From assembly GCA_032209605.1 (NCBI GenBank), contig JASFXZ010000037.1:1860001-1924000 (forward strand): a stretch of 64,000 nucleotides of DNA. Direction: 5' to 3'. This DNA is from Mactromeris polynyma (Eukaryota > Mollusca > Bivalvia > Venerida > Mactridae). Positions 48,836 to 61,800 of this stretch are shown piece by piece. The first letter of the stretch is position 1; every line of letters begins with the position of its first letter. The position numbers and the translations under genes are program-made. The notes beneath the pieces are model-generated. The model was not told the DNA's origin and did not search any database. It worked only from the letters and a program-made list of their open reading frames with translations.

Positions 48836-51800
48836 CGTTCAGGAGCAAAAGTTGATGCCTACAAAGACCCGAACATAATTCTTAAAGACATTATCATAAT
48901 GTCATGTTCTGTCATATCAAGTGTGGTTTACAGATATACATGTAAAACTGGCGTGCAGTCAAAACAGGTGCGAAAAGTATTGATTAACTGCATTTTTACT
49001 GACCCTTCCAAGCTGTATTTCGCTGTATAGTTATTATTTCTTTTTGTGTTTTAAATGTTTATTAAATTTTCCATCCGTTAATCCACTGTTTGTCCTCTTT
49101 GATTCGCCTTGTTATCCCTTATGATCACAAGAAAAAACATTGATGCATAGCATCAAGTCGGTGCAGAACCTATTGTACAAAGAAAGCTTAAATGTTTATG
49201 AGAGTGTTGGAAAAAAAATGATGTTTGGTTAAAAATGTGTCTTCTTAGGAAACTGCTTCAATCACGCAATTGCGAGGTAATGTTTATTAATACATAATTG
49301 GTTACACGAGTGTTTGTGCCAAACGTGATTGGTCTTGGGACACTGAGTGCCATATGAAATAGTTCCTACAAGATTTCATGGTGAAATGATAAAATTTGTA
49401 TATAGTGAGCAAACATAAGTCACATGTATATACAATTTTGGCTAATGAAACTATTTATATGACGTGTGGCCAGTCATGTACTTATGCATGTTTCTATTCA
49501 TATACATTTAAGTATTCGTGACTTTTATGAATTGTATTGGACTGTTGATCAAGTTTGAGACAAATTAGCACTGTGTGACCAGTCTCCACTATGAAAGTCT
49601 TGGAGCAACATAAGCAACAACGTGGTAGAGCGACTGCACATGGATATAAAGATAATAAACACCTCATAACCATGTGAATGCGTACACTTGTAAAAGCACC
49701 ATATAAAAGGGTAATACATTACTTTTCGGTAACATTTACTTTTCGGTAAAAACTTACTTTTCGGCAATTTCGATAATTAGTTGAAGGAGGCGTTATTAAT
49801 TTTTAACGTATATTTTTATGATATTTTTATTACAGCTATCAAATTGCAACGTTACGCATGAATTCATTGATTCTTTTAGCAACATTACTAACACTTTTGC
49901 ATTGCACGATCACTAAACCTGTGTTTTGGTCACAGCGCTCTTATTTACAGAAAACAAATAGCGACCTACTTTAAAAACTGATCCCTAAGTTAGGCTATAT
50001 CTTTGACCGGGGCGCCGACTAATAAATCAGGGCTGGAAGATGACGGAGCGTGCACGGAGGCTAAAGGACATACCACTGTGGGGTACGGATGTTAGTGTAT
50101 GCGTTTCCATCGGTTACATTGCCGTCAAGAAATTCCATCAGGGATAAAATGCTACACCATTAGTACTGTACATATTCTTAGAGCCCAGGAATGGGACCAG
50201 TCTTCGATTACATACCTAATAGACGGTCACCATTAGTATAAATACTGCCATGAATGATTATCATGGAGCAACAGTATAATATATCGATATTTTGGTAGAC
50301 AATCGCTCCGATATAATTATGACCTTAACCTTCCTGCTACGGAGGTTCTTGTCAAGACAATTAAATAAAATATGGTATAGTTTCTCGATAAGCCAAACTT
50401 TTCATTTTCCTGATGTATGTGTAATGGTTTAATATAGATGTTCACTGATAATATCATTATTTCAACATTACACGAGTCGTCTCCACCTCATTCATGATCG
50501 CAAGTTCGTTCAATTTGACTGTGTATCGCATTATGTTGTCACCTAACATCTTACTACATGCATTTACATATATTATTACATACATATAGAATAGCGTTGT
50601 CCTATCCGTTAGCTGTTTATACGGATATGTTAGGGTTGTGTATGTGATAGAACAATTTACCAAGCAGGGTATGTTTTTGGTAAAGGATAATTGAGTAAGT
50701 GATAGTTTTCGTTTATCGTTCTAAGCAATATGTCTTTTCACATTCCAATTTCAAGATAGAAAACATTGTTATGTGTGTTAGTACACTTTATTGTACAGCA
50801 CAGTGGTTTGAAATTTGGCGGACCATGGTTCGAGCGATAACGGAGCGTAAATGGATAAAAGAGTGTGTGTCTATCCACTTATAATGATATTATCTGCTTT
50901 ATATCGCCGAAATGATTGTTCACTTAATAGTGGAGCATCATTTGTCTCGATTCAATCGCGGTACCAAATACATAAACTTTTCTGAATTTGGGTATCATCG
51001 ACTTCATAAATATTACTTAAAAACAATTTGCCATAGAAATCATTGGCATATTTTTGTTTTGTTTTGTTTCGAAGTCAAACTATAGCTTTTTTGTAAAAGC
51101 CCTAACAGCACCAAGCTTGATTTCCGATGTTTAACCTTTCCCGGCACAGAAATACTTTCAAAGTCTCTACATGCGACTGATTGTAAATCGATATATACTC
51201 TGAATTTGTACTGTGAACTCTCAGTTGATAATTCAGGGTAATGATAAAAACGCCGCATTTTCCGAGGAGAATGTTAAAAATGTCTCTTTATAAATATGAT
51301 TCCTTTTTATAATAGCGACGCAAGATTTCGAGAAAAAGGAACGTTCAACGATTCTGGTCCATCTTGATATCAGCATTAGTGAGTATTTTACAAGTCAGTG
51401 AAGTAGAGAATGGCTCGGAAGACGATTTAGCTGTTACTAATAATAATCAAAATAGCTTCTAATACAATTTTGCAAACCAACCAAAACAATTCTTATTTTT
51501 ACATTTATAGAGGTGGACATACATACACATATACATGATGTTTGCAAGCTTAATCTCTCAGTTCAATCCTTTGTCTGCATTATGTAAGACTGTCATTCAC
51601 CATTGGACATTATCCAAGGACGGGTACGGCATTTTCAGGTGGTGGAATAAATTATAATTTGTATGAGGTTAAAATGGGCGGCTGTCCCTTGTTCAGGGAT
51701 CTTGGGGGCAACCGCATTTGCTTGACAGGTTTTAGTTTTTAAGACATGAGAATAAGTATAACCTTCTTATCAAATCACAAATTCTAACAAGAATTGACTT

Positions 51801-51885
51801 GTCTCTTCTATAAAAGACACAATGGCAAACTGTATTCTTATAGCGACTATCCTACTAGTATTTAAACTTAATACTAATGCTCTTG

Positions 51886-53604
51886 TTGTCGCCGCACTGA
51901 AGTGCGGCGTACTGTATGGAATGGGATATTTTTTTGTACATGGAGGGGCACGTGACTTTTTTTGTACGTGGAGGGACACGTGACTTATTTTTTTTCCAAG
52001 ATTATTCGATTCAAGATAATTTTACCCACTAACAATAAAGTTTTACAGAAAAAGTATTTGTAATATCTTTTTATTGTTTTATTTTATTTCATTTTAAAAT
52101 ATTTTAATTTATTCCCTCATGTGGTGCACGATTTCAAATGGTCAAGGTCTATTTTGACTGATAAAATATTTGAAACCAGTCTACGGAAAGTTTATTTTTA
52201 GATTCCCACATGTGGTGCACGATTTCAGAAAATGCTCAGTTAGCACCGTTTATTTTCGGAAATTGCTCAAGAAAAATCAAATAATCGAAAAGCGGTCCCG
52301 TCGAAAAGTATGACTTTCTAATTTGAGCGAAATATTTACCGTTTTCGAATGTTTTATTCCACTCAATTTCTATGATAAACGCGGTTAAAAGCAATGTATG
52401 TGATAACCATGCAATCACTTTCGTTTTCGGGTCTATTATACGATAAAATCCGTACCGTACGGTCCGTAATGCCGCCCGCTCCGTATTTTACGAGGAATGA
52501 AAATTATCAGCGCAAGCCAAGATTGCCAAATTCATCTAGTGAGCAAAAGACGAGACTTCCAGTTGATCGGAAGTTGATTAGTTCGTTGAAGAAGGTAGGC
52601 CATGGCTAGTATTTAATGATGATGAGATAGTCATGACCTTTACTTGAACAATAAAACTGAGAAATCTTGCTGAATTATAATGGTTATACATAAAACAACA
52701 TTTAAAATAAGGATTTTAAGTTGTTAATCCTGTTCAAAACATTGCGACAGGTAAGAAATTGTTGTGACAGGTAAAACATTGTTGCAACAGGTAAAACATT
52801 GTTGCAACAGGTAAAACTGTTTTACCTGTATTTCACATGTGCTATTGAAATTTTATTGAAGTGGGCAGTTCATAATTATAACATTATATATAGTCATCGC
52901 TGATAATTTCTCCTTGCATGTACTAACGGAGAAGAAACTGCAGTAAGAAGGAATTTGTTACGGTGATACGCTGTTTATTCATAGTTTAGGGTGGTGTTAG
53001 CAACTACAGTTTTCAGCTTCATACTGATACCATAATATACTCTTTATTTCGCTCGCTCGCTTTAATAAATGACAGTTCGCTCGCCCCATTGTTTGGGGGG
53101 AAAAATCCGAAGAACAAACAAATAATTTGTTGTGACCTAATAATAATTAAAATTGCATTCTTTGAATCTTTTACATAACAAATTATAACAAATAGAAGTG
53201 ATGCGTTAACTGTATGAAATAAATATTTAGATAAAAGTTGTGCTTATTCTAAGCTTATTGTTTACGTACGTATGGATCAGAAAAGAAAATGTGTTCCGGT
53301 GATAAATTTTGAGTGTCATGATAGTCTGAGATAATTATTTAGAAACTTAATGAGAATTTATGTAAAAGATTCAAAGAAAGTAATTTTAAATATTATTATT
53401 TTGTGAACAAAGACCTTGCTATATACAGAGAAGTTGGAACTGGGTCTGTGAACAGATTAATATTTTTTGTTTACGTGTTTGATACTACTAAAATGGAGTG
53501 TAATACTTTAGTTACATGTTTTTTGTACAAAAGAATGTAAATAACAAAATATCATTCAATTCTTTAGCGGCGACCTTTGATGCTTTGCATCAATGATTTT
53601 CTTG
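51886..53604 (+). mobile_element. Helentron-like (Helitron2/HINE-type) non-autonomous insertion
   Basis: Dup2 shows the empty site 'atgctcttgtaatgatatat'. In Dup3 the insert begins TTGTCGCCGC at its very end, followed by a perfect hairpin (CGCCGCACT-GA-AGTGCGGCG, 51890-51909). The inverse GCGGCGAC sits subterminally at the other end (53567-53574). A second perfect hairpin (TTGATGC-TTT-GCATCAA, 53577-53593) lies just before the junction. Asymmetric terminal inverted repeats with a 3' hairpin are hallmarks of Helentrons. CTTG at both junctions leaves the exact borders and any duplication ambiguous. No Rep/helicase is coded. Confidence 0.65.
52736..52832. repeat. 24-bp tandem repeat inside the Helentron-like element
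   Basis: About four copies of 'aacattgttgcaacaggtaa', followed by an inverted 'ttttacctg'. Confidence 0.85.
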
Positions 53605-55359
53605 TAATGATATATAATCTAGTTTGCATTGTGTCAGTTGTCACACAGAGGAAACAGTTCGCTGACGTTGCAAACATTTTCAAAATAAGGACTCATATTT
53701 CGAAAGGAATGCTTTAGACTTATTATGTTTTGATAAAACCGAGCTTTAAAGTTCGATTGAATTTTAATTCCGCCGTCTTTGGTATGGATCACGATGTTCT
53801 GCGTGGCTGTGGGATTTGTTTCGAATCTTCAGCCTTATGACTGATTTTAAAACGAACATAATATAATACAGTACAACATCTCCAGAGTAGTACCATCTAT
53901 AGCACTAACCCCTGTTGAACAGCATCTTCAATTTTCCAAAGGAAATATTTACTACCAAGATCTTCTTTCTTTATAAACAATGTTCCCAAAATGTTGTTGC
54001 TCTAGAGATGTTTCATTGTACTCCGAGTTTGCCGCAATTCCTTGCAATAAAACCTTCATATAGGATACATTTAAGAACATCTTAGCGTTGACGTTAAGGC
54101 ATGATTAACGTACATAGCTTTTAGTTTATTTTGACGCGTCCTAAAGAAACAAAACGTAGGTATTCACATGATCAAAACCCACTACACAAATATTTAATGT
54201 TATGCAATTAAATCCTTAAACTGGATTTTTTCTAAATTTTAACGATTTTCGTGATAAAATAATCTTTCATTTCGATATAATCTAGACTTATCTTTGATGA
54301 AGTACTATTGTTATTAAAATTTGAGTTGGAGTTTTGGATGATAAGCCTGTCGCATTATTGTTAATCATTATGTGTGTATGGACAAATCGCGATTTTATCA
54401 TCATATATTATATCGACCACATTAAAGCTACATTATGGTCCAAAGACTAAGACAAATCCTAAATTACAAATCTACGAAAAGGTAACACAATTGTCAAGTA
54501 AATACCTTTCGAAAGTTTCTACCTATAAATAAGAAATCTATTTGACATACGACCAAATAAATTTAGACGCGGGAACCGTTCGGTATTTAAAAAAGAGTAG
54601 TCACTTCATACTTTATCATTTTCACATCCTTCTATCTCTTAAGTGTTCCGATTTAATTCAGTGTACCAGCGTGTTAAATGAAGCGACTATCAACTTGTTT
54701 GCAATGATATTAAAAAAACATGTCGTTGTATTTTAAAAGATATAAATGGCATAATGTATTAACTTAATATATTTAAAGTGGACAAGATTGATTGGTGAAT
54801 ATTTGTTACATGATTTGTTGAGGATGTTGTACCTTCACTAATGACATTATTGTTTCACTGTTTATAAACCAACGTTAGTCCGTGTTTATATTCTACATGA
54901 AGTCTGGGTCAAACAATTATATGTCATTTAATTCAAACTTAAATCGTTAATAGTTATTCAATTATCTAATAATATCCGAACCGCACATCGTACTTTATGG
55001 AATGTGTTTTCGATTAAACATCTGAACTAACAACTAATAGCTGTGTATTCGACCAACTTCGAAGACCTATGTGTCATTTAATTCAATACTCACTAAAAAT
55101 GATAAACTATTTATTTTAATATAAGATAACTTAAATTGTAAGTAATTGATCTAATAAAATTAACGACGACTGTTATCCTCGTCTTCAATAAATGAAGGAG
55201 CGTTGAAAGCTGACATTGTTGATCAGTATATGTATTCTGAATCATATAGACTAGATTCGCTTACACCCCTGTAAGTTTATCATGTATTCCGGTATCCAAT
55301 GGACATGTCAACTTACCAACTTTACATTACCAGACAAATCAAAGCACAAAGGTGCTATG

Positions 55360-55945
55360 GGACAGTAATACTCGTCTGTGTAGCCAAGCTGGCAACTCGT
55401 TGCATACAAGTTTTGTAACTAAACAGTTTTATAATATCCAAGTATGTGTAAATAGGTCAGATGTTTTGCATGGAATATGGAATAGAACTAAGTCATAAGA
55501 CGGAAATGCGAAAATGAATAAAAATTTATTTCAAAGAGATTTTCAATCCGACGTGTTCTAGAAATGCTAGATTTTCAAACCGAAATAAAGTAAAAATGGT
55601 TGAACCTTTAAATTATAAAACAAGTGAAATAGTTGTCACGATTGTAAATAAATGAAATACAAAGATATCAGGCCCTTTATGTAAAGTTTGTGAATATTTA
55701 ATTATTAAATGACATTTTAAATTAGAGCTATATCAGCACGAACTTATAAGAGTAAAATCAGTATGCCCAGGCATAAAGTTATGATAAAACTAGCTTGCCA
55801 TAGGTTATGAGTTGATGTACGTAGAAAGATGACACCGATAATTTTCGTAGTCGTGCACAACGAGACCATAGCTACGATAAATCGCAATAAAGAACAACAA
55901 CAACAGTAATCACTTGTCATTGATTTATATATATCCTTTAAAGGC
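55360..55945 (-). repeat. Repeat R4, inverted copy of 42300-42960
   Basis: Reverse complement of the gene D intron-1 block; begins directly after the end of Dup3. Confidence 0.75.
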
Positions 55946-55998
55946 GATTTCGGTAGTTTTTACTGCGCAACTTTAACGCGCAGAATACTCTTCAAAAA

Positions 55999-56062
55999 TG
56001 ACGTAGTGGAATAGTAATTCGGACAATCACAATGTTATGACGTTATCGAGAAAACGTGACGT
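55999..56062. promoter_or_regulatory. Cluster of three CRE-like TGACGT sites
   Basis: TGACGT at 55999-56004, 56038-56043 and 56057-56062. They lie about 570 bp upstream of the first remnant of gene F. Possible old promoter; spacing is irregular, and chance is possible. Confidence 0.3.
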
Positions 56063-56630
56063 AAAATTCCATTCAAATTGACAAGTAAACTCGCTCTATC
56101 GGATCAGAATTAACGTTTTTTAATTTATTTTTGATAGTGTAGGACGAGTGTTGATAAACTTACTGTAACATCAATTCGATAGTTTCGTGAGACCATACGG
56201 AAACGATATACTTGCGATTAAGTCGCCCGATTGTCGGTAGCGATCTCCCCTGAGAAATTTCACCTTGGATACGATTACCGGGATAAAAATGTTTATTTCG
56301 CCGTGTTTCGTGTATGTCAACACAAGGACTACATACGACAGTATTAACAAACATCATTTTGTAAGTAATCTTTCGTTTAAACTTTTTCAATTCGTCTGAT
56401 TTATGAAATATACGTGTTTCGGATGCAAATTAAACCCGGAAGTGCATTGATCGCCATGTTTAAGTGTTTGTTTAAGTTAGATATCAACTTGATGTCCGCC
56501 TTAAATTTGAATTTGTTTTAAAGTGTACTCAACGGGACCCATTCCGTTCACAATATCTCTGATTTCTGATTCTGAATCCATTGATCTGCAGAATGCTGAA
56601 CGTTTGTATTTCCCCCATTATCTACAGACT

Positions 56631-57816
56631 ACAATACCGTTGTCAGTGTTGACAGTCTGCTTAATATAGAAAGCATCGATACTTCAAGTGATACAGAGTA
56701 TGATTCTATATCTGAGTCAAGTTCAGATATTGAAAAGCAGGTATCAGTTGGTGTAGATGCTAGGGCAGTTGACAACATGAAGCGCAACTGCATAGCACAA
56801 TTTATGAATGACACCTGTTGTTGCAAACAACTATGGCAAGCCATGTAGTGAAATATCACCTCTATATAAAGAGCCAGACATTTCTGACTTCCATGACACC
56901 TTCTTTCTGGGCACATTAACTTCAGATTCCTATCCTTTAATGACAGGCATGAAGTGGATAGGCAATCGATTACCTTTATTATTTAACTATCTTATGACTT
57001 ACTGGGATTTGAACCCTCACCTCGTTCCAAAGGTAGATGCTTAACATTTGGCCATGGTGTCTATGCATAATATAATTATTTTTCCAGGTATTACAACCAG
57101 GTTTATTTCTTGATTGATGAAGCAGAGTGCTTGTATCAGGGTGCTTATGCTGTGGCAAGCAGGGTTCGTCATTATTTTGAGTAGTAAGGAGTTGGAGAAA
57201 AAACATTGACAGGTATTATCAATGAACCTGATTATGCCTGTTAATTATAATACTAATATTGAAAAAAATACATTTCTATGAAATAACTTTATTCAGTAGT
57301 AAGTAATGAGTATGTTCTTTCTTTCAAAAGTTATAATCATGCCCAAAGTTTTACACTTTAACAATACATGCGGTCAGAACAAATACACCATAGTATGGTA
57401 TGAATTACTATTGTATACCAGTATATTGTCATGTTTATTATTTTATAATAATAAAAGTAGAAATGATGTTTTACAATCTATTCATTATGTAGTGTGTTTC
57501 ATGATCAATTCATCTTAATCGCATATGCTAGATATGATACTTTTGGATGTCGTTATTAAATATTGCTTTTATACAAGTACATTGTATTGCATTTTAAAAA
57601 AATGGATGATTTACATGGACATATCATTGTTATAATTGTTTTTAAATTAAAGGGCTCCACACAACATTTGATATGTCAACCATGATTGTCGGACACACAA
57701 AGTTTGCTCTACATTGGCACTTTGGTCTCTGGAAAATTAAGCAGAGGGATTCTGCTGCAGAATCGATTCAAAGAGTTGCTGCGACTTTTTTAATGCCGGG
57801 AAACCAAGAGTGGTAA
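56631..57816 (+). pseudogene. Gene F: broken DUF7869-type protein gene
   Basis: Remnants in order. 56631-57044: acidic Ser/Asp-rich stretch, then DTCCCKQ and, after a frameshift, YGKPCSEISPLY, a Cys-rich block typical ahead of this domain. 57088-57183: YYNQVYFLIDEAECLYQGAY, then a stop. About 57340-57410: LHFNNTCGQNKYTIVWY, the counterpart of the family's HADNC.GQNK motif. 57656-57816: IVGHTKFALHWHFGLWKIKQ and an ES..RVAATF end. DUF7869 proteins are widespread in invertebrates and look transposon-derived; their role is unknown. At least one frameshift and internal stops make this copy non-functional. Splice borders are tentative. The assignment rests on motif memory, not a search. Confidence 0.6.
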
Positions 57817-58800
57817 CCTCCAAAAAATGCTTTATGTCTGACAGAAGTAATTCCGGTTACTTAGGTGCTCTCCTGGTGATGTAACATGATTCAAGTTATT
57901 CATAAAGGCTTAGACCCAGACAGGCAATATAATGGAATTTGTTCGATCTGAAAATGATTCTTGGACTAATGATTTATCTAGAATATACATTGTCAACATG
58001 CGTTAAAAGCTGTTTAGAACTTTCATACCAGTATTGTTGTGTAATAGTTCATAACTATATATATATTAAACATAAAATTAAAACAAAGTGCCCTTGCACA
58101 AACTTAGCTTAAGTCTAAACATGAATGTATAGGGTTGTTATAATGTTGTTGTTTGTGCATTTCATGAATTAAAATTATTATTAAATTATATTTATGAAAT
58201 GGAACATAACTAGATTGAGACATTGTTGTGTTAAGCTCGAGGATTGTATACTATTTAACTGTTTGTTGGGAAATAAGTGACTGCCCATCATGTATTGAAC
58301 TTCATTCTAAACGTAATGCAAGTCACGGTTTTTATGTTGAAATTTGTTAACATTTGTGTTTTTCTCATGCAATCCTTATTCATAAATCAGTAATTCTTTC
58401 TGAAGAGATATAATAGTTATAGTGTAGGTGTACCTGTACAACATGCCTATTGTTTTTATGTGAATGCTCACTTCTTAATGTTGTAGTTGCTTAGCTACAA
58501 AAGAAAACAGATGTATTCTGGTCAGTGTTTTCTGTGGATGTAATTGTGGATTGTAATTCATTTTCAAATATGCATAAGACACTTCAGTTAAAGGTAGTGA
58601 GTGTCACTTTATCAAAAAAATCGATCCTCGTAAATTTCGGAATTTTGCATGTTAATACCTTTGTACAGACCTGTTCTTTCATTCTGCATTATTTATTTTT
58701 TTAAGAACCCTCTATAACCATAAAAATTTAAGCTTAAACAGGTATTTCCTATCTTGGCCTACGCGCCTAGTTAGAGCTATTTATATTTCGCGCCAAAATT
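57817..58800. other. Spacer between F and E, nothing recognised
   Basis: AT-rich sequence without domain-bearing ORFs or obvious repeats. Confidence 0.5.
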
Positions 58801-58807
58801 TCGAAAT

Positions 58808-58831
58808 GCATTGTGGGAAGGTCTCGTGAGA
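58808..58831 (+). promoter_or_regulatory. Candidate promoter elements of gene E
   Basis: GCATTGTGGGA (58808-58818) resembles the ZNF143/Staf-type promoter motif. TCTCGTGAGA (58822-58831) is one CpG transition away from the TCTCGCGAGA promoter palindrome. Both lie 37-60 bp before the gene E ATG. Confidence 0.4.
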
Positions 58832-58867
58832 TCACAAGGTGAAGATCGCGACATTCGAAGACAAAAC

Positions 58868-61800
58868 ATGCCTGGTCCGCCGAAAACGGTTACTGGTTAG
58901 ACTAAAAAGAAGCAGAAAGCTGCACAAGCTAAACAGAGACGTGTCGAAAGCGTCAGGATTGGGACATTTATTGACACATGGGTTAATATAAAGACCGAAA
59001 ATGGCTCGGAAAAAGACGAAGAAGTCGCCGAGATGCTGATTTCATGGTGAGGGATAGTCTCAATATTATTCTTTTCAATTTTCGCAGTACGTCGTTTATT
59101 CATTTTCCTCAGTTTAGAGCTGTCAACAAATGAAACGGTATCGATGAATCCTCGATATTTTTCCATCGATACATATTTAAAAAAAAGATAGTTATGAACA
59201 TTAAATACATGCCTGAACGACGAAAAATAACGCAAAACAAAGATGGAAGATGCGCAGTCAAATTCAAAAGCATGAACATATTTAGCTAAATAACGTATTC
59301 CCTGATAGATGTGCGATTGGTTGACCTATTGGTTAGAGATCAAAATAATGCAAACACTGATTTCACAGTGATGAAAGCTGAGCTATACCAAGAATAAAAT
59401 GCGCAATGTTATTTTCATGTTGTAGTTATAATTAAGAATCACATCAAAGAAAGAGGAAAAAAACATTCACAGCCCCATCATCTGAATCGTCAAGTATTAG
59501 CGGGTCCAAAAGGTGAGGGATTTTTACTGTACTGTATTGCTAATGTTAACTTATTGTGCTATTGTATTTATAATACTTATAGCTTGTAAAACAGCTATAA
59601 CTTATGTATAAGCTGCACATCCACATGAGGTCATCTGCTGAGCGCCGTCACAGAGTGATTCGATCCTTTTAGCTCAGGACAGCGGATCAGTAGTGTGATC
59701 ACTACCCCTCAGTGAATAGCTTTCAGCTCTTCTGATCTCTTTTCATCCATAACCAGCTGGATGCTGTCTCTGCAGTCTGCCCGAGCTCTTTCACTAAAGC
59801 TCTGCATTGCTTCCCGACTTATGCCTAGGGAGCTCAATGTGGTCCATACAGATTGGGCTGTGAGTGTGAACCCTCTGCAGCCCACCTTTACTGGAAACAG
59901 CCAAGTCTGCCACCCACACTCTTTACACAGTGCTTGAAGATCTGTGTACTTGGCCTTCAGTTTGTATGCACTCTGGCATCATTCTTCCCATAAAAGTATA
60001 TAAAATTTAGCAATATCAATGCCAATATCATTGAAATACATCCGTATGTTCATTGTTTTGTAGTGAACAAATCTGAGAGCAAAATAGACCTTCCTGTTAG
60101 CTTATGTGGTAGTTATTGTATCATTAAATTTTCTTTTCATCCCCTGGTGGTTTCACCCATAGTCATTTCACTTCAAAAACTTTGAAAACAAATATATAAA
60201 AATAGTTTATCAAAATATCTTTGAGTACATATCTTTTAGGGAAGTTTGTTCCAAAAATATAATTATAAAGCTAACTAATAATATTTCATTTTGAAATATT
60301 GAATAAGTTTACTTCTATAGAGTCAGTAGCAATGAAAGTAGTGTTGCCCAAGAGATCAAATTTCAGTTAAAATCAATTATGGTATATTGATCCATAAATT
60401 TCATATGAAATAATATATATATTTGTTGTATAATAGACACTAACATCTAAGTATTTATATATTGTAGGGAGGTGCAAATGTCTGGTATTGAAGCGCTGTC
60501 ATCATAATCAGATATTGGGTTAGTATTTATATAAAGCAATGTAAAACCAATATCACTGAAATTATCCTAATCAGCAAAATCAATATGATGCAAAATTACT
60601 TACAAACGTGTATGCATTATTATTCCATTACTTTTGTTATTTTTGTATTAATAATCATTATGCATTGTATATTGTCAGTAGAATTTAAAGAATCCATTTG
60701 TTACATTGAACACCATGGTACATTGTTAGTAATGTGTGACTGCTGATGAATGTTGACATTATGTGATTGTTGTGAGACTATAATTTGTAAAAAGTATAAT
60801 TCTTAATCTGTTTGCATGCTCCTGTAATTTTAATTTATGTAGGTATGTTTGTGTGTATGTTCTCTGTCTGAATATGTTATGTAAGATACAGATAATGATT
60901 ATTGTTATAACATAGCTCCATTACAGGTGATTACTGCTACACTTGGCAGATATGAACAAATACAATGTATTGTGTTTCAATATTTTACAGAACTTTTGCT
61001 GTACCATCAACATCAACCCCTAAAGAAGTCCACAAACCCATCATAGTTGATGCACCAAGGTTAGCAGTTTTTCATTGTAACTGTTTTGTATTATTGACAA
61101 TAGCAGAATTGATGGTTCAGGGAAGTGTTGCATAATAGTTATATGTAACAGCCAGTTTATGGATTTACAGAACATGCTAAAACACAAGAATGACCAGTAT
61201 TGCTTGGTTACCACTCACTTGTTATTTTCTTCATAAAACTGTAAGTGGATTGAATTGATAAACAATATGTTATTTACATTTTTATATATTGTATGCCAGA
61301 AATGGTTATCAAATGTACATATCATTGCTAGTTTTGTTAGTTTAACACTGTATTTTTTTTAATGTAATAGGATGACCAAGTTTTCAAGTATGGCAGCTAA
61401 TCCAAAGGGAAGCAGATGTCCAATCGAATTGGAAACTTCCTTTCAAATTTCGTATGTACAGATATTTTGTTGTAACAATAAGTGTGAGTGTCACAGTGTA
61501 TTTCTGTTAATATTTCCTGTCTTTGAATACATTGAGGATGTATCATGTAAGTTACATTGTAAGTGGCTTCAGGGTCACTTTGAGATCAATGTAAATCTGA
61601 TGAATATTTTGGGGGGTAGGTGCCGAATCGCGACTGGTACGAAACGTTTTGTGTACGAATGCGTTTCAATAGTCTAGATCATCAGAGGTCTGCATCTGAT
61701 AATGTTGGGTCATTGAAGCTTCGATCAGAGCAGCTTGCAGTCCCCCAACCCAAGCAAATCTTCAGGATTGAGAACATTAAGCTGTTAGAACCCCTGTGTA

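Larger units (their letters stand above)
47120..49990. other. Repeat-bearing stretch downstream of gene D, no gene seen
   Basis: Holds the R1 copy (47885-48060), the inverted R3 copy (48424-48835), a short piece matching the C flank (48856-48920) and a small 3x 'acttttcggtaa' tandem (49727-49767). ORF 49549-49767 (-) runs through that tandem and has no domain. Confidence 0.55.
49993..55310 (+). repeat. Dup3: third copy of the duplicon
   Basis: Aligns with Dup2 along its length. Differences: an extra block at 51124-51566, a Helentron-like insertion at 51886-53604, and a retained 150-bp stretch at 54937-55086 that Dup2 lacks. It ends 'ggacatgtcaacttaccaac' at 55301-55320, as Dup1 does at about 18340. 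Confidence 0.8.

Noticed and set aside
58897..59235. 112-codon minus-strand ORF over gene E exon 1
   Set aside because: Antisense to the exon with the VRIGTFIDTW motif, which reads on the plus strand and has a donor site.
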